Source: an uncultured Clostridia bacterium
GTDB lineage: Bacteria; Bacillota; Clostridia; Christensenellales; UBA1242
Assembly (NCBI GenBank): GCA_944349925.1
Contig: CALVNT010000008.1
Span: 29,750-93,749, forward strand
Direction of reading: 5' to 3'
DNA: 64,000 nucleotides
Shown here piece after piece: positions 14,596 through 21,836 of this stretch. Within the stretch, counting starts at the first letter, position 1. Every line of letters begins with the position of its first letter. Position numbers and translations under genes: made by a program. The notes beneath the pieces are model-generated. The model made no database searches. It saw only the letters and a program-made list of their open reading frames with translations, and was not told the origin of the DNA.

Positions 14596-16482
14596 TTAAA
14601 ATTTTTCAGTTTCATTCAATTTGACAGTATAAGTTTGTGTGGCATCAGTCGGCAAACTTATTTCAATGTCTTCATTTCTTTTTTCAATAAAAGAATATTC
14701 TTCTATTATTTCACACCTATAATTACCTGTTAGTTTTGCTTTTTCAATAATTGTATCTACATTGTTGTCATTATGTTCATTAACAAACCTAAAACTTAAA
14801 TGCTTGTATGTATTATTTTTTATATTAACAAATTTGATTGCTATCGTTAAAATATTTTTATTATTTTCCGAATCACCACCTTGTAATAACATTACAAAAT
14901 TATAATCGCCTTCTTGTACTAGCCCTTGCTCAACTGCAAGTGGCATAACTTTATCAAAAATATTTACTTGCTCTTCTGTTAAACACTTCTGTGGTTCAAG
15001 ACCTTTAATGTTTCTATTATACCCAGCATTTGCACTAAATTGAAAAAAAATTGTCAAATCTATAGAATAATTTGTTCCATCTTTTTCAAACTGCACAACA
15101 TTTTCGTCAATTTCACCATTTGTTTTTGCTTGCATTTGAGAAATGTTTATCGGCTCACTAAAAGTAAAAGTTGCACCTTGTAACCGAACCTTGTTATCAT
15201 CACCCAGCATGCCTTTTCTAACGCCTAAAATTTGCACGCCATTGATTTTGTCGCCTTCTACATCAAAAGCCCATTTGAAAATCTCAATCTTCTTTGAACT
15301 TGAAGTTAAATCTTCCTTAGACATACTATTTCCAAACATATCTTTTATTCGAGCATCAGTAAGCAAAGTATCCTGCAAAATTTCAATGATTTTTTCTTTA
15401 ACGCCGTCAATTTCAAAAACTTCATTCCAGTTTTCAAAATTTATTGTTTTTTCGACTTCTTTTTCTATCACATTTACAACATATTCTTTTGTTTTTTCGC
15501 CCGAAACAAGAATATTGTATCCCTCATACTTTGAAAAATCATTTGTCGAACTAGAAAATTTTACACTTTCATTATTAAATTGATTTTGTGCTATTTCCTT
15601 GTCAAAAGTTCCATTTGCCATCAAATTTCCTTCAAAAACAAATTCGCAATTTTCAATTGTGTAGTTGTCTATAGCATAAGACAAGTTGACCTTTGTGCGG
15701 TCGTTTGCCTTGTCATAAGTTATGTCATTGACTGTTGGATAAAAAACTGTTTTATTGCTGTCAATAATATTTCCAAGCAAAAGGTTAAAAATTTCAAGTT
15801 CACTTTCGCTTATAGAAGATTTTACTTGAAGTTCTTCCACACTTGTGTTTTCAAAAGCAGACAATATTTTTTGGTCAACTTTGTTTGTATCAACAACATA
15901 CAAATCGCCAAGCGCGTCAGTATAATAAAATTTTCCTTCCAAACTTACCGTTTGTTCTTCGCCGTCTTGATAAAAAGTCAAATTGTCATCATTTAATGCA
16001 AAAGTCCCGTTTTCATATTTTTTCGCATCAAAATCTTCTGCCGACAAAGAAATCTCAGTGCTTTCTATTTTAAGCCCGTTTTTATCAACAACGACTGCAA
16101 TTTTTCCGCTTCCATCATTATTTTCACTGCTTATTGAAACTATGCTATCTTCTCCGTAAGTGGCCTTAACTGCATCTTCAATTTTTTCGCTCAAAACAAA
16201 GTTGGTTCCAAGCAAAGAATATATTTCTGAAAGAGAAGTCACATCATTTACATCAACTTCTACATGTTCAACAATAGGAGGTTTTTCATTTACGACGCAC
16301 CCCATAGCAGTCACTGCAACACCAGCAGAAGCAATTCCAATTCCTGCAACTTTCCAACCTTTAGATTTAAATTTATCTTTAAATTCTTTCAAATTTATAC
16401 ATAAAAATGCTTTAAACTCTTCCCACTTTGAAGGCCTGATAACTTCTCCGTTTTTAATATTACTCTTTTGTCTTTTCGCCAT
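14596..16482 (-). CDS. Membrane-anchored extracytoplasmic protein of unknown function
   Basis: 628 residues. About 44 basic cytoplasmic residues (MAKRQKSNIKNGEVIRPSKW...) precede one hydrophobic segment, WKVAGIGIASAGVAVTAMGC at about 43-62; the cysteine after TAMG resembles a lipobox, but the cytoplasmic stretch is unusually long for a lipoprotein, so a signal anchor is equally possible. The rest is acidic and beta-rich with no recognised domain. A promoter candidate lies at 16515-16543, SD GAGGAAG precedes the ATG, and a strong terminator follows. Its codon use and composition resemble neighbouring genes, so recent transfer is not evident. It sits beside the 713-residue lipoprotein and could act with it. 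Confidence 0.75.
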   Translation of the reverse strand: MAKRQKSNIKNGEVIRPSKWEEFKAFLCINLKEFKDKFKSKGWKVAGIGIASAGVAVTAMGCVVNEKPPIVEHVEVDVNDVTSLSEIYSLLGTNFVLSEKIEDAVKATYGEDSIVSISSENNDGSGKIAVVVDKNGLKIESTEISLSAEDFDAKKYENGTFALNDDNLTFYQDGEEQTVSLEGKFYYTDALGDLYVVDTNKVDQKILSAFENTSVEELQVKSSISESELEIFNLLLGNIIDSNKTVFYPTVNDITYDKANDRTKVNLSYAIDNYTIENCEFVFEGNLMANGTFDKEIAQNQFNNESVKFSSSTNDFSKYEGYNILVSGEKTKEYVVNVIEKEVEKTINFENWNEVFEIDGVKEKIIEILQDTLLTDARIKDMFGNSMSKEDLTSSSKKIEIFKWAFDVEGDKINGVQILGVRKGMLGDDNKVRLQGATFTFSEPINISQMQAKTNGEIDENVVQFEKDGTNYSIDLTIFFQFSANAGYNRNIKGLEPQKCLTEEQVNIFDKVMPLAVEQGLVQEGDYNFVMLLQGGDSENNKNILTIAIKFVNIKNNTYKHLSFRFVNEHNDNNVDTIIEKAKLTGNYRCEIIEEYSFIEKRNEDIEISLPTDATQTYTVKLNETEKF

Positions 16483-16514
16483 ACTCTTCTTCCTCTATAA
16501 AATTTTCTATTTAT

Positions 16515-16543
16515 ATTTTATCACAAACGATTTCAAATTTCAA
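16515..16543 (-). promoter_or_regulatory. SigmaA-type promoter for the 628-residue protein gene
   Basis: TTGAAA (16543-16538), 17-nt spacer, TAAAAT (16520-16515) on the minus strand, about 32 nt before the ATG. Confidence 0.5.
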
Positions 16544-16644
16544 TACTTTTTTTCAAAAACGGCAAAACTTTAAAAGCTCTAAAAATTTTTTACTTTCAAT
16601 TACAAAAAATGTCGAATTTTAATAATTTTAAAGTTATGGCTTTT

Positions 16645-16667
16645 AAAAAAGAGATACAATTATCTCT
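16645..16667 (-). terminator. Intrinsic terminator after the mTERF-like pair
   Basis: GAGATA/TATCTC stem with an ATTG loop and a six-T tract on the minus strand, immediately after the stop codon of the 97-residue protein gene. Confidence 0.75.
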
Positions 16668-16669
16668 CG

Positions 16670-16963
16670 TTAAATTAAAAAAGGATCTTTCTTTAAGGCC
16701 TCTTCAACATCTCCATATTTTTTCGTTATATTCTCAAGTTCTTTTGTCAAACTTTCTACAGGCAAAACAAATATATTTGGATTAACTAAAAGTAAAGATG
16801 ATATATCTTCTTGTGGATAACCATAATGAATTAAAGCGATCATATCTTCAGTAAACTCTTCTAATGTAATGTTTTCAAACATAGGTGCCATCATTTCTAT
16901 GCTTTTGATTTCATCATCAGTTAAATCTAATTTTAAAAGAAAATGTTTTAACTCTTTTTGCAT
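16670..16963 (-). CDS. Small helical protein, possible partner of the repeat protein
   Basis: 97 residues from the ATG at 16963, which is preceded by an AAGGGGAAAGG SD; a longer frame starting at 16990 would overlap the upstream gene and lacks an SD. The start is 11 nt after the stop of the 36-residue-repeat gene, so the two are one operon. The product is all-helical and acidic; the middle IALIHYGYPQEDISSLLLVNPNIFVLPVESL resembles one mTERF-type unit (helix, turn, helix, then NPxIF), the same pattern as the repeats upstream though divergent. It may be a detached homologous unit or a partner; function unknown. Confidence 0.7.
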   Translation of the reverse strand: MQKELKHFLLKLDLTDDEIKSIEMMAPMFENITLEEFTEDMIALIHYGYPQEDISSLLLVNPNIFVLPVESLTKELENITKKYGDVEEALKKDPFLI

Positions 16964-16973
16964 ACCTTTCCCC

Positions 16974-18593
16974 TTATTTATCCAAACCAAGTTCTTCTTC
17001 GGATAATTTTAAATCTAAGCCATCAATTTTTTCTGCCACCTTTTTATATTCCGCATTTATTTGTTTTACAGCTTCTTTTGTAAATGGATATCTTTCCATT
17101 AAAGTTTTACTATCAATATTATATTTTTGAAAAAAGTTTTTTTCGCTGATAAGTAGATCCATTGCCGTAATTTTTAATTTCCCTATTTCTCTTATTCCAC
17201 ATAGTCTAGCCCAAGTTTTTTTATGGCTTGTCATTTGCCAACAAGGTCTATCTAAAAAAGAATCGGAACCATATGCAATATACAAAATCATATATCTTAC
17301 TTTAAGGCTCTTCTCTGGTGCTGTTAATATATCTGGATGCTCAACTACAACACTATTATCAATTTTCAATTTTTTGATTGATTTATGTTTATTGATTATA
17401 CTATCTTTATCCAATCCTAACAATGTTGGCATTTTGATAAGCATCTTACAGAATTCTTTCTTTGTTAATTTAAATTCTTCCATGTAAAATGTTTTTTTCG
17501 CTTGAACGCTATCTTTATCCAGTCCTATCAATGTTGGCATTTTAATAAACATCTTACAAAATTCTTCATTTGTTAAGTCAAATTCTTCCATGTAAAATGT
17601 TTTTTTTGCTTGAACGCTTTCTTTATCCAATCCCAACAATGCTGGCATTTTAATGAAAATCTTACAAAATTCTTCCTTTGTTAATTTAAATTCTTTCATA
17701 TAAAATGATTTTTTCGCTTGTATGTTATCTTCACTATAACATAATAATGCTGGCAAGACCTTAACTATCTTATCAAATTCTTCCTTTGTTAATTTAAATT
17801 CTTGGATATAAAACGATTTTTTATCTTTGACACTTTCTTTACTTAAACTTAACAATGCTGGCAATTTTATAACCATCTTGCTAAATTCTTCCTTTGTTAA
17901 TTTAAACTCTTGGATATAAAATGATTTTTTCGCTTGTATTTTATCTTCACTATAACATAATAATGCTGGCAAGACCTTAACTATCTTATCAAATTCTTGC
18001 TTTGTTAATTTAAACTCTTGGATATAAAATGATTTTTTATCTTGAACACTTTCTTTACTTAAACTTAACAATGCTGGCATTTTGATAAGCATCTTCCCAA
18101 ATTCTTCCTTTGTTAAGCCAAATTCTTCCATGCAAAATGCTTCTTTCGCTTGTATATTATCTTCACTATAACATAATAATGCTGGCAAGACCTTAACCAT
18201 CTTATCAAATTCTTCCTTTGTTAAGCCAAATTCTTCCATGTAAAATGCTTCTTTCGCTTGAACGCTATCTTTATCAAATCCTAACAATGATGGCAAAATT
18301 TTAACCATCTTGCAAAATTCTGCTTTTGTTAAATTAAATTCTTCCATATAAAATGATATTTTTGCTCGAACACCATCTTCATTGTAACCCAACAATGCTG
18401 GGAAATTTACGATCATCTTCCCAAATTCTTCCTTTGTTAAATTAAATTCTTCCATATAAAATTTAATTTTTTCTTCAACTTTATTTTGATCTAAATATGA
18501 AATTCGTGAAAAGGTATCTTCTTTGCCTTCTAAATCTTTATCAATAAAACCAAATTTTTCTTTTAATATTTCTTTTATATCTTGTTTTGCCAT
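16974..18593 (-). CDS. Solenoid protein with ten mTERF-like 36-residue repeats
   Basis: 539 residues with no signal peptide. Residues 42-401 are ten exact-length 36-residue units of the form KxxFYMEEFxLTKEEFxKMxxxLPALLxxxKDSVQA, an mTERF-like helical repeat (helix-turn-helix followed by a P-x-L-L turn). Units 3, 5 and 7 share CYSED and units 4 and 6 share SLSKES, so a 72-residue double unit has been duplicated. Residues 402-539 are a non-repetitive C-terminus with cysteines and aromatic residues (RPCWQMTSHKKTWARLCG). mTERF proteins bind nucleic acid in organelles; a nucleic-acid or protein-binding role here is inferred. SD AGGAG and a promoter at 18612-18640 precede it. The gene follows directly after a broken ftsW 3' end. 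Confidence 0.8.
   Translation of the reverse strand: MAKQDIKEILKEKFGFIDKDLEGKEDTFSRISYLDQNKVEEKIKFYMEEFNLTKEEFGKMIVNFPALLGYNEDGVRAKISFYMEEFNLTKAEFCKMVKILPSLLGFDKDSVQAKEAFYMEEFGLTKEEFDKMVKVLPALLCYSEDNIQAKEAFCMEEFGLTKEEFGKMLIKMPALLSLSKESVQDKKSFYIQEFKLTKQEFDKIVKVLPALLCYSEDKIQAKKSFYIQEFKLTKEEFSKMVIKLPALLSLSKESVKDKKSFYIQEFKLTKEEFDKIVKVLPALLCYSEDNIQAKKSFYMKEFKLTKEEFCKIFIKMPALLGLDKESVQAKKTFYMEEFDLTNEEFCKMFIKMPTLIGLDKDSVQAKKTFYMEEFKLTKKEFCKMLIKMPTLLGLDKDSIINKHKSIKKLKIDNSVVVEHPDILTAPEKSLKVRYMILYIAYGSDSFLDRPCWQMTSHKKTWARLCGIREIGKLKITAMDLLISEKNFFQKYNIDSKTLMERYPFTKEAVKQINAEYKKVAEKIDGLDLKLSEEELGLDK
17391..18470 (-). repeat. Ten tandem 108-bp coding repeats
   Basis: Imperfect 108-bp units encoding the 36-residue repeats of the solenoid protein. 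The alternation of two unit types in the middle (units 3-7) gives a higher-order 216-bp period, evidence that unit pairs were duplicated by unequal recombination. Confidence 0.9.
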
Positions 18594-18611
18594 GATTTCT
18601 CCTATAAAAAT

Positions 18612-18640
18612 AGGATAACATATAATTTAATATAAGTCAA
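18612..18640 (-). promoter_or_regulatory. SigmaA-type promoter for the repeat-protein operon
   Basis: TTGACT (18640-18635), 17-nt spacer, TATCCT (18617-18612) on the minus strand, about 20 nt before the ATG with an AGGAG SD between. Confidence 0.5.
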
Positions 18641-18670
18641 TATACATCAATATTTGAATTGAATAGAAAA

Positions 18671-18800
18671 TTATCTATTTTTACTTTGTCTTAGCACATT
18701 TAGGCAAATTCCAACTCCTGCCATAAACACAGTTACCGAAGTTCCTCCGCTTGAAATAAATGGAAGAGGCAAACCTGTTGGAGGAATTGAACATGTTAAA
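18671..18800 (-). pseudogene. Broken copy of the ftsW 3' end (fragment A)
   Basis: The minus strand encodes SIPPTGLPLPFISSGG..., the last ~42 codons of FtsW, ending RQSKNR-stop. A 74-nt stretch is identical to the resident ftsW. Relative to it, 23 nt are missing between two AAAGT copies just after the RQS codons, which shifts the frame to an early stop. Homology to ftsW stops abruptly upstream near the codons for T-G-S-I. It has no start of its own. Confidence 0.9.
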
Positions 18801-19125
18801 ATAAGTTCGTGCACTAGTAATAAAATCTAACGGATTATAAGTTTTTATCTAAAATTCATAAACTACTTTGTTACATAATTTTAATCATAAGAATTTGCAT
18901 TTAGTCTTTTATTCAAAAATTCTATAAAAGATTTATTTTTGTTATCGTTGGGTTGTAAATTTCAAACAAATAAAATTTTGTTTTCAAAACTATTTCTCGT
19001 ATTACTATGTATGAAAATTTATCGTTTGCCAACAAAAAGCCTTTATTTACTAACAAGTGTACATTTATTCAAATATAAAGTAAAAACTGTATTATTAATT
19101 TATTCTTACAAGTGAGTTAAAATTG
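18801..19125. other. Intergenic stretch without a gene
   Basis: About 325 nt of AT-rich sequence between ftsW fragment A and the transglutaminase-like gene. I see no reading frame, RNA gene or convincing hairpin; no detectable similarity to upstream parts of ftsW. Confidence 0.6.
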
Positions 19126-19746
19126 TTATATGGTTAACCCTTTTGAAATTTCTATCATTTCATTATTGTGTTCTTTCATTGTTTGTTTTTTCCCTAAATC
19201 TAACCCTCTATAATATGATATGTAGTCGTTGCTTCCACCAACTTGATAATTTAGGTGGATATAATTACAATCATAATTATTTTCTATTTTTTTAAAAGTT
19301 GGGTCAACTAAAATCCATTTTCCATTAAAATAGCACTCACAAAAAGAATGCCCCTTGCAAACAGTTATATCTTTATTATTTTTAACATCTTCAACAAATG
19401 ATTTTTCAGCTGTATGCAAAAGTGTTGCAGGTATGCCAAGTTGTCTAGCAAAAGTAACAAACAATGTCGCCCAATCTGTACACCCCGTAGCCACGCCACT
19501 CTTCCAAATTTCTTTTGCAGTTCTTTGAAATTTATTTTTTATAGAAAATTCTTCACTATTTGAACTTGTTACATGTGCATGTACCCATCTCATTAAACTT
19601 TCAATGTCATTCGCGTGAGAATGCGTATTTTTGTCATACAATATTTTATTTTTTACTATTTCACCACTCAAAAATGGTTCGGTTAAAACTCCTGCTTGTA
19701 GATAAGTTTGAATATCATTTATATTTAGTTTATTTAATTCCTTCAT
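19126..19746 (-). CDS. Transglutaminase-like cysteine peptidase/transferase, cytoplasmic
   Basis: 206 residues, no signal peptide. The transglutaminase-like core carries the triad Cys89 (GVATGCTDWATLF), His133 (CKGHSFCECY) and Asp148 (GKWILVDPTF), all in the expected spacing. Members of this fold act as proteases, amidases or crosslinkers; the substrate here is unknown. A weak promoter (TTGCGG-17-TAAAAT at 19774-19802) lies within the 3' end of ftsW fragment B, and GGAG serves as SD. It is one of the cargo genes of the accessory block and is bracketed by two broken ftsW tails. Confidence 0.85.
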   Translation of the reverse strand: MKELNKLNINDIQTYLQAGVLTEPFLSGEIVKNKILYDKNTHSHANDIESLMRWVHAHVTSSNSEEFSIKNKFQRTAKEIWKSGVATGCTDWATLFVTFARQLGIPATLLHTAEKSFVEDVKNNKDITVCKGHSFCECYFNGKWILVDPTFKKIENNYDCNYIHLNYQVGGSNDYISYYRGLDLGKKQTMKEHNNEMIEISKGLTI

Positions 19747-19773
19747 ATTTATTTAATTTCTCCATATATGACA

Positions 19774-19802
19774 ATTTTACCATATTTCCAACATTTCCGC
19801 AA
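19774..19802 (-). promoter_or_regulatory. Candidate promoter of the transglutaminase-like gene
   Basis: TTGCGG (19802-19797), 17-nt spacer, TAAAAT (19779-19774) on the minus strand; overlaps the end of ftsW fragment B. Confidence 0.35.
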
Positions 19803-19805
19803 TTG

Positions 19806-19921
19806 TTTTTACTTTGTTTTGCAACATACAAACAAATACCAAGCCAAGCCATAAAAACAGTAACTGAAGTCCCACCACTTGAAATGACAGGAAGAGAACG
19901 TAATTTTGGTAATATTGAACC
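19806..19921 (-). pseudogene. Degraded copy of the ftsW 3' end (fragment B)
   Basis: The minus strand, read in the frame of ftsW, gives SILPKLRSLPVISSGGTSVT then VFMAWLGICLYVAKQSKNN, clearly related to the FtsW C-terminus but diverged at many positions. It shares with fragment A the QSKN junction that lacks 23 nt present in resident ftsW, and its homology begins at the same GGTTCA position. It is therefore an older relative of fragment A. The rest of the gap to 20047 is AT-rich and empty. Confidence 0.8.
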
Positions 19922-20047
19922 TATTTAAATCAATTACTTCGCTTACAAAAAATAGTTAAAATTATATTTCTTACCATTTTATAATTAAAATTTAATTTTA
20001 TTTTACTTTCGAATTAATTTTTTTTACAAATAATTGATTATTTATTT

Positions 20048-20593
20048 CTATACTTTGTTCCATTCTTCTTTTAAAAGTCCGTAACAATACAAATCTACAA
20101 ATTTATTGTTTTTAATTCTTGCCTTTCTTTCAATGCCTTCTTGAACAAATCCAAGTTTGCTTGCCAACTTTTTACTTGCATCATTTTTATTCCAAATAAC
20201 AACTTTTATTCTATTCATTTTAACAATATTAAAAATGTAATTTATTAAACACTTCACTGCTTCATAGGCAAACCCTTGATTTTGGAATTTAGGGCTTAAT
20301 CCCCAACCAATTTCACACCATTTATGTTTAATATTCCAATCTTCTATCGACACACTTCCTATAAGTTTATTGTTATAAAAAATTCCCCATAACAAATTAG
20401 GTTCATCTTTATTGTCATAATTCTTAATAATTGAATTTAATGATATTTCATATTCTTGTTTTGTTTTAACATCGGTTGGTAAAAATTTATGATATTCTCT
20501 GTTGCTTTTCCATTCTACATAATCATTTAAATTCTTTTTTGTTATTTTTTTTAAAACCAATCTTTCAGTTTTTAGAGTTTTCACTTGTATCAT
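20048..20593 (-). CDS. GNAT-family N-acetyltransferase (RimJ/RimL type)
   Basis: 181 residues of the acetyltransferase_3/RimJ-RimL group: TERLVLKKITKKNLNDYVEW at the start, IGSVSIEDWN and EIGWGLSPKFQNQGFAYEAVKCLINYIF as the acetyl-CoA binding motif A (Q/RxxGxA pattern QNQGFA), and NDASKKLASKLGF as motif B. It transfers an acetyl group from acetyl-CoA to an N-terminal amine or small molecule; the substrate cannot be told. A promoter candidate lies at 20612-20640. It is the cargo gene nearest to intact ftsW, separated from it by a small hairpin, and is probably a passenger rather than a division gene. Confidence 0.9.
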   Translation of the reverse strand: MIQVKTLKTERLVLKKITKKNLNDYVEWKSNREYHKFLPTDVKTKQEYEISLNSIIKNYDNKDEPNLLWGIFYNNKLIGSVSIEDWNIKHKWCEIGWGLSPKFQNQGFAYEAVKCLINYIFNIVKMNRIKVVIWNKNDASKKLASKLGFVQEGIERKARIKNNKFVDLYCYGLLKEEWNKV

Positions 20594-20611
20594 ATATAAA
20601 CCATTTACAAT

Positions 20612-20640
20612 ATTGTAACAAAAAATATAAAAATTGTAAA
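20612..20640 (-). promoter_or_regulatory. Candidate promoter of the acetyltransferase gene
   Basis: TTTACA (20640-20635), 17-nt spacer, TACAAT (20617-20612) on the minus strand, about 18 nt before the ATG. Confidence 0.45.
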
Positions 20641-20655
20641 CAAGAAATTTGCCTT

Positions 20656-20674
20656 TTAAGACTTTTTGTCTTAA
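20656..20674. other. Hairpin directly after ftsW
   Basis: TTAAGAC/GTCTTAA 7-bp stem with a 5-nt loop starting 1 nt after the ftsW stop on the minus strand. No T tract follows, so it is a doubtful terminator; it may protect the 3' end. Confidence 0.4.
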
Positions 20675-20675
20675 T

Positions 20676-21836
20676 TTATATTTTTTGTTTTATTTTCTTA
20701 TTGACTATTTTTACTTTTTTGTAATCTTGTCCTTGACTTTGTCTTAAAACATTTAAACATATTCCAACTCCTGCCATAAACACAGTTACCGAAGTTCCTC
20801 CGCTTGAAATAAATGGAAGAGGCAAACCTGTTGGCGGAATTGAACCTGTAACAACTGCTATATTTAATAATGTTTGAACGCCTATGATAAACGCCACACC
20901 ACTTACTAGCATGGCACCAAAGCGGTCTTTTGCATTTAATGCTATTTTTATAAGATTGTAAATAAGTGCCACAAAAACAAACATGAGCATACATAAACCA
21001 AAGAAACCTATTTCTTCTCCAATTATAGATAAAATAAAATCAGATTCTGCAAATGGCAAAAAAAGATATTTTTGTCTTGAATTAAAGAGTCCAACACCGA
21101 ATAGTCCACCACTTCCTAGCCCATAAAGAGATTGTATAAGTTGAAAACCTTCCCCTTGTGGTGACGCCCAAGGATCAATAAATGCCATAAGTCTTTTTAG
21201 TCTATAAGGCTCAAGGACTACAAGCAAAGGGACAACTGCTCCCGCTGGGATTGAAAACATAAGAGTGTGCTTTTTGCTCATACCACCAATTATCAACATG
21301 AAAAGTGTAACAAAAGCAATGCACATAGTTACGCTCATGCTTGGCTCTAACATTGTTAAAACGCAAATACTACCCCCTGCAATTAAGACTGGCAAAAGAC
21401 CTTTAAATGTTTTTACTTTGTCATGGTTATCCGACATATAGCCAGCAATAAAAATGATGAGAGCAAACTTCGCAATTTCAGAAGGTTGAATAGAAATTCC
21501 TAAAATCGAAATCCATCGTTTCGCGCCATAACTTTCCATGCCAAGACCGGGCACAAAAACCAAAACAAGCAAAACGATAGCAATTATCAATATCCATAGC
21601 TTGTATTTTTTTAGTATATGATAATCAACAAAACTAAAAAAAATCATAGCAACTATGCCAAGCACAACTCCGAAAATTTGTTTAAAAAGAAAAAAGTATT
21701 GGTTGCCATAATGATACTGCGCGCTATAAAAACTAGCGCTGTAAACCATGATGCAACCAAAAATTGTCAGTGCAAGCACAAGAAATATAATTTTAAAAAT
21801 GTCTCTATTGCATTTCGATTTTATCGTAAACACCAA
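20676..21836 (-). CDS. ftsW: Septal peptidoglycan polymerase FtsW (SEDS family)
   Basis: 386 residues with about ten membrane helices. SEDS hallmarks are present: YGAKRWISILGISIQPSEIAKFALI, the large extracytoplasmic region with GEGFQLIQSLYGLGSGGLFGVGLFNSRQKYLFLPFAESDFILSIIGEE, and GSIPPTGLPLPFISSGGTS near the end. FtsW polymerises lipid II glycan at the septum. The TTG at 21836 has AAGGAG with 7-nt spacing and is preferred; the start overlaps murD by 32 nt, so the two are coupled. The C-terminal ~42 codons occur twice more downstream as broken copies (18671-18800, 19806-19921). SpoVE is a possible alternative name, but the mur-cluster position favours FtsW. Confidence 0.93.
   Translation of the reverse strand: MVFTIKSKCNRDIFKIIFLVLALTIFGCIMVYSASFYSAQYHYGNQYFFLFKQIFGVVLGIVAMIFFSFVDYHILKKYKLWILIIAIVLLVLVFVPGLGMESYGAKRWISILGISIQPSEIAKFALIIFIAGYMSDNHDKVKTFKGLLPVLIAGGSICVLTMLEPSMSVTMCIAFVTLFMLIIGGMSKKHTLMFSIPAGAVVPLLVVLEPYRLKRLMAFIDPWASPQGEGFQLIQSLYGLGSGGLFGVGLFNSRQKYLFLPFAESDFILSIIGEEIGFFGLCMLMFVFVALIYNLIKIALNAKDRFGAMLVSGVAFIIGVQTLLNIAVVTGSIPPTGLPLPFISSGGTSVTVFMAGVGICLNVLRQSQGQDYKKVKIVNKKIKQKI

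Noticed and set aside
17391-18470. The 108-bp repeats as a CRISPR or non-coding array
   Set aside because: The units are contiguous, coding and in frame throughout, without spacers.
19914-19923. GGTTCAA at the ftsW-tail boundary as part of a tRNA T-loop (tRNA integration site)
   Set aside because: The sequence is the ftsW coding sequence in all three copies and no acceptor, D or anticodon arms surround it.
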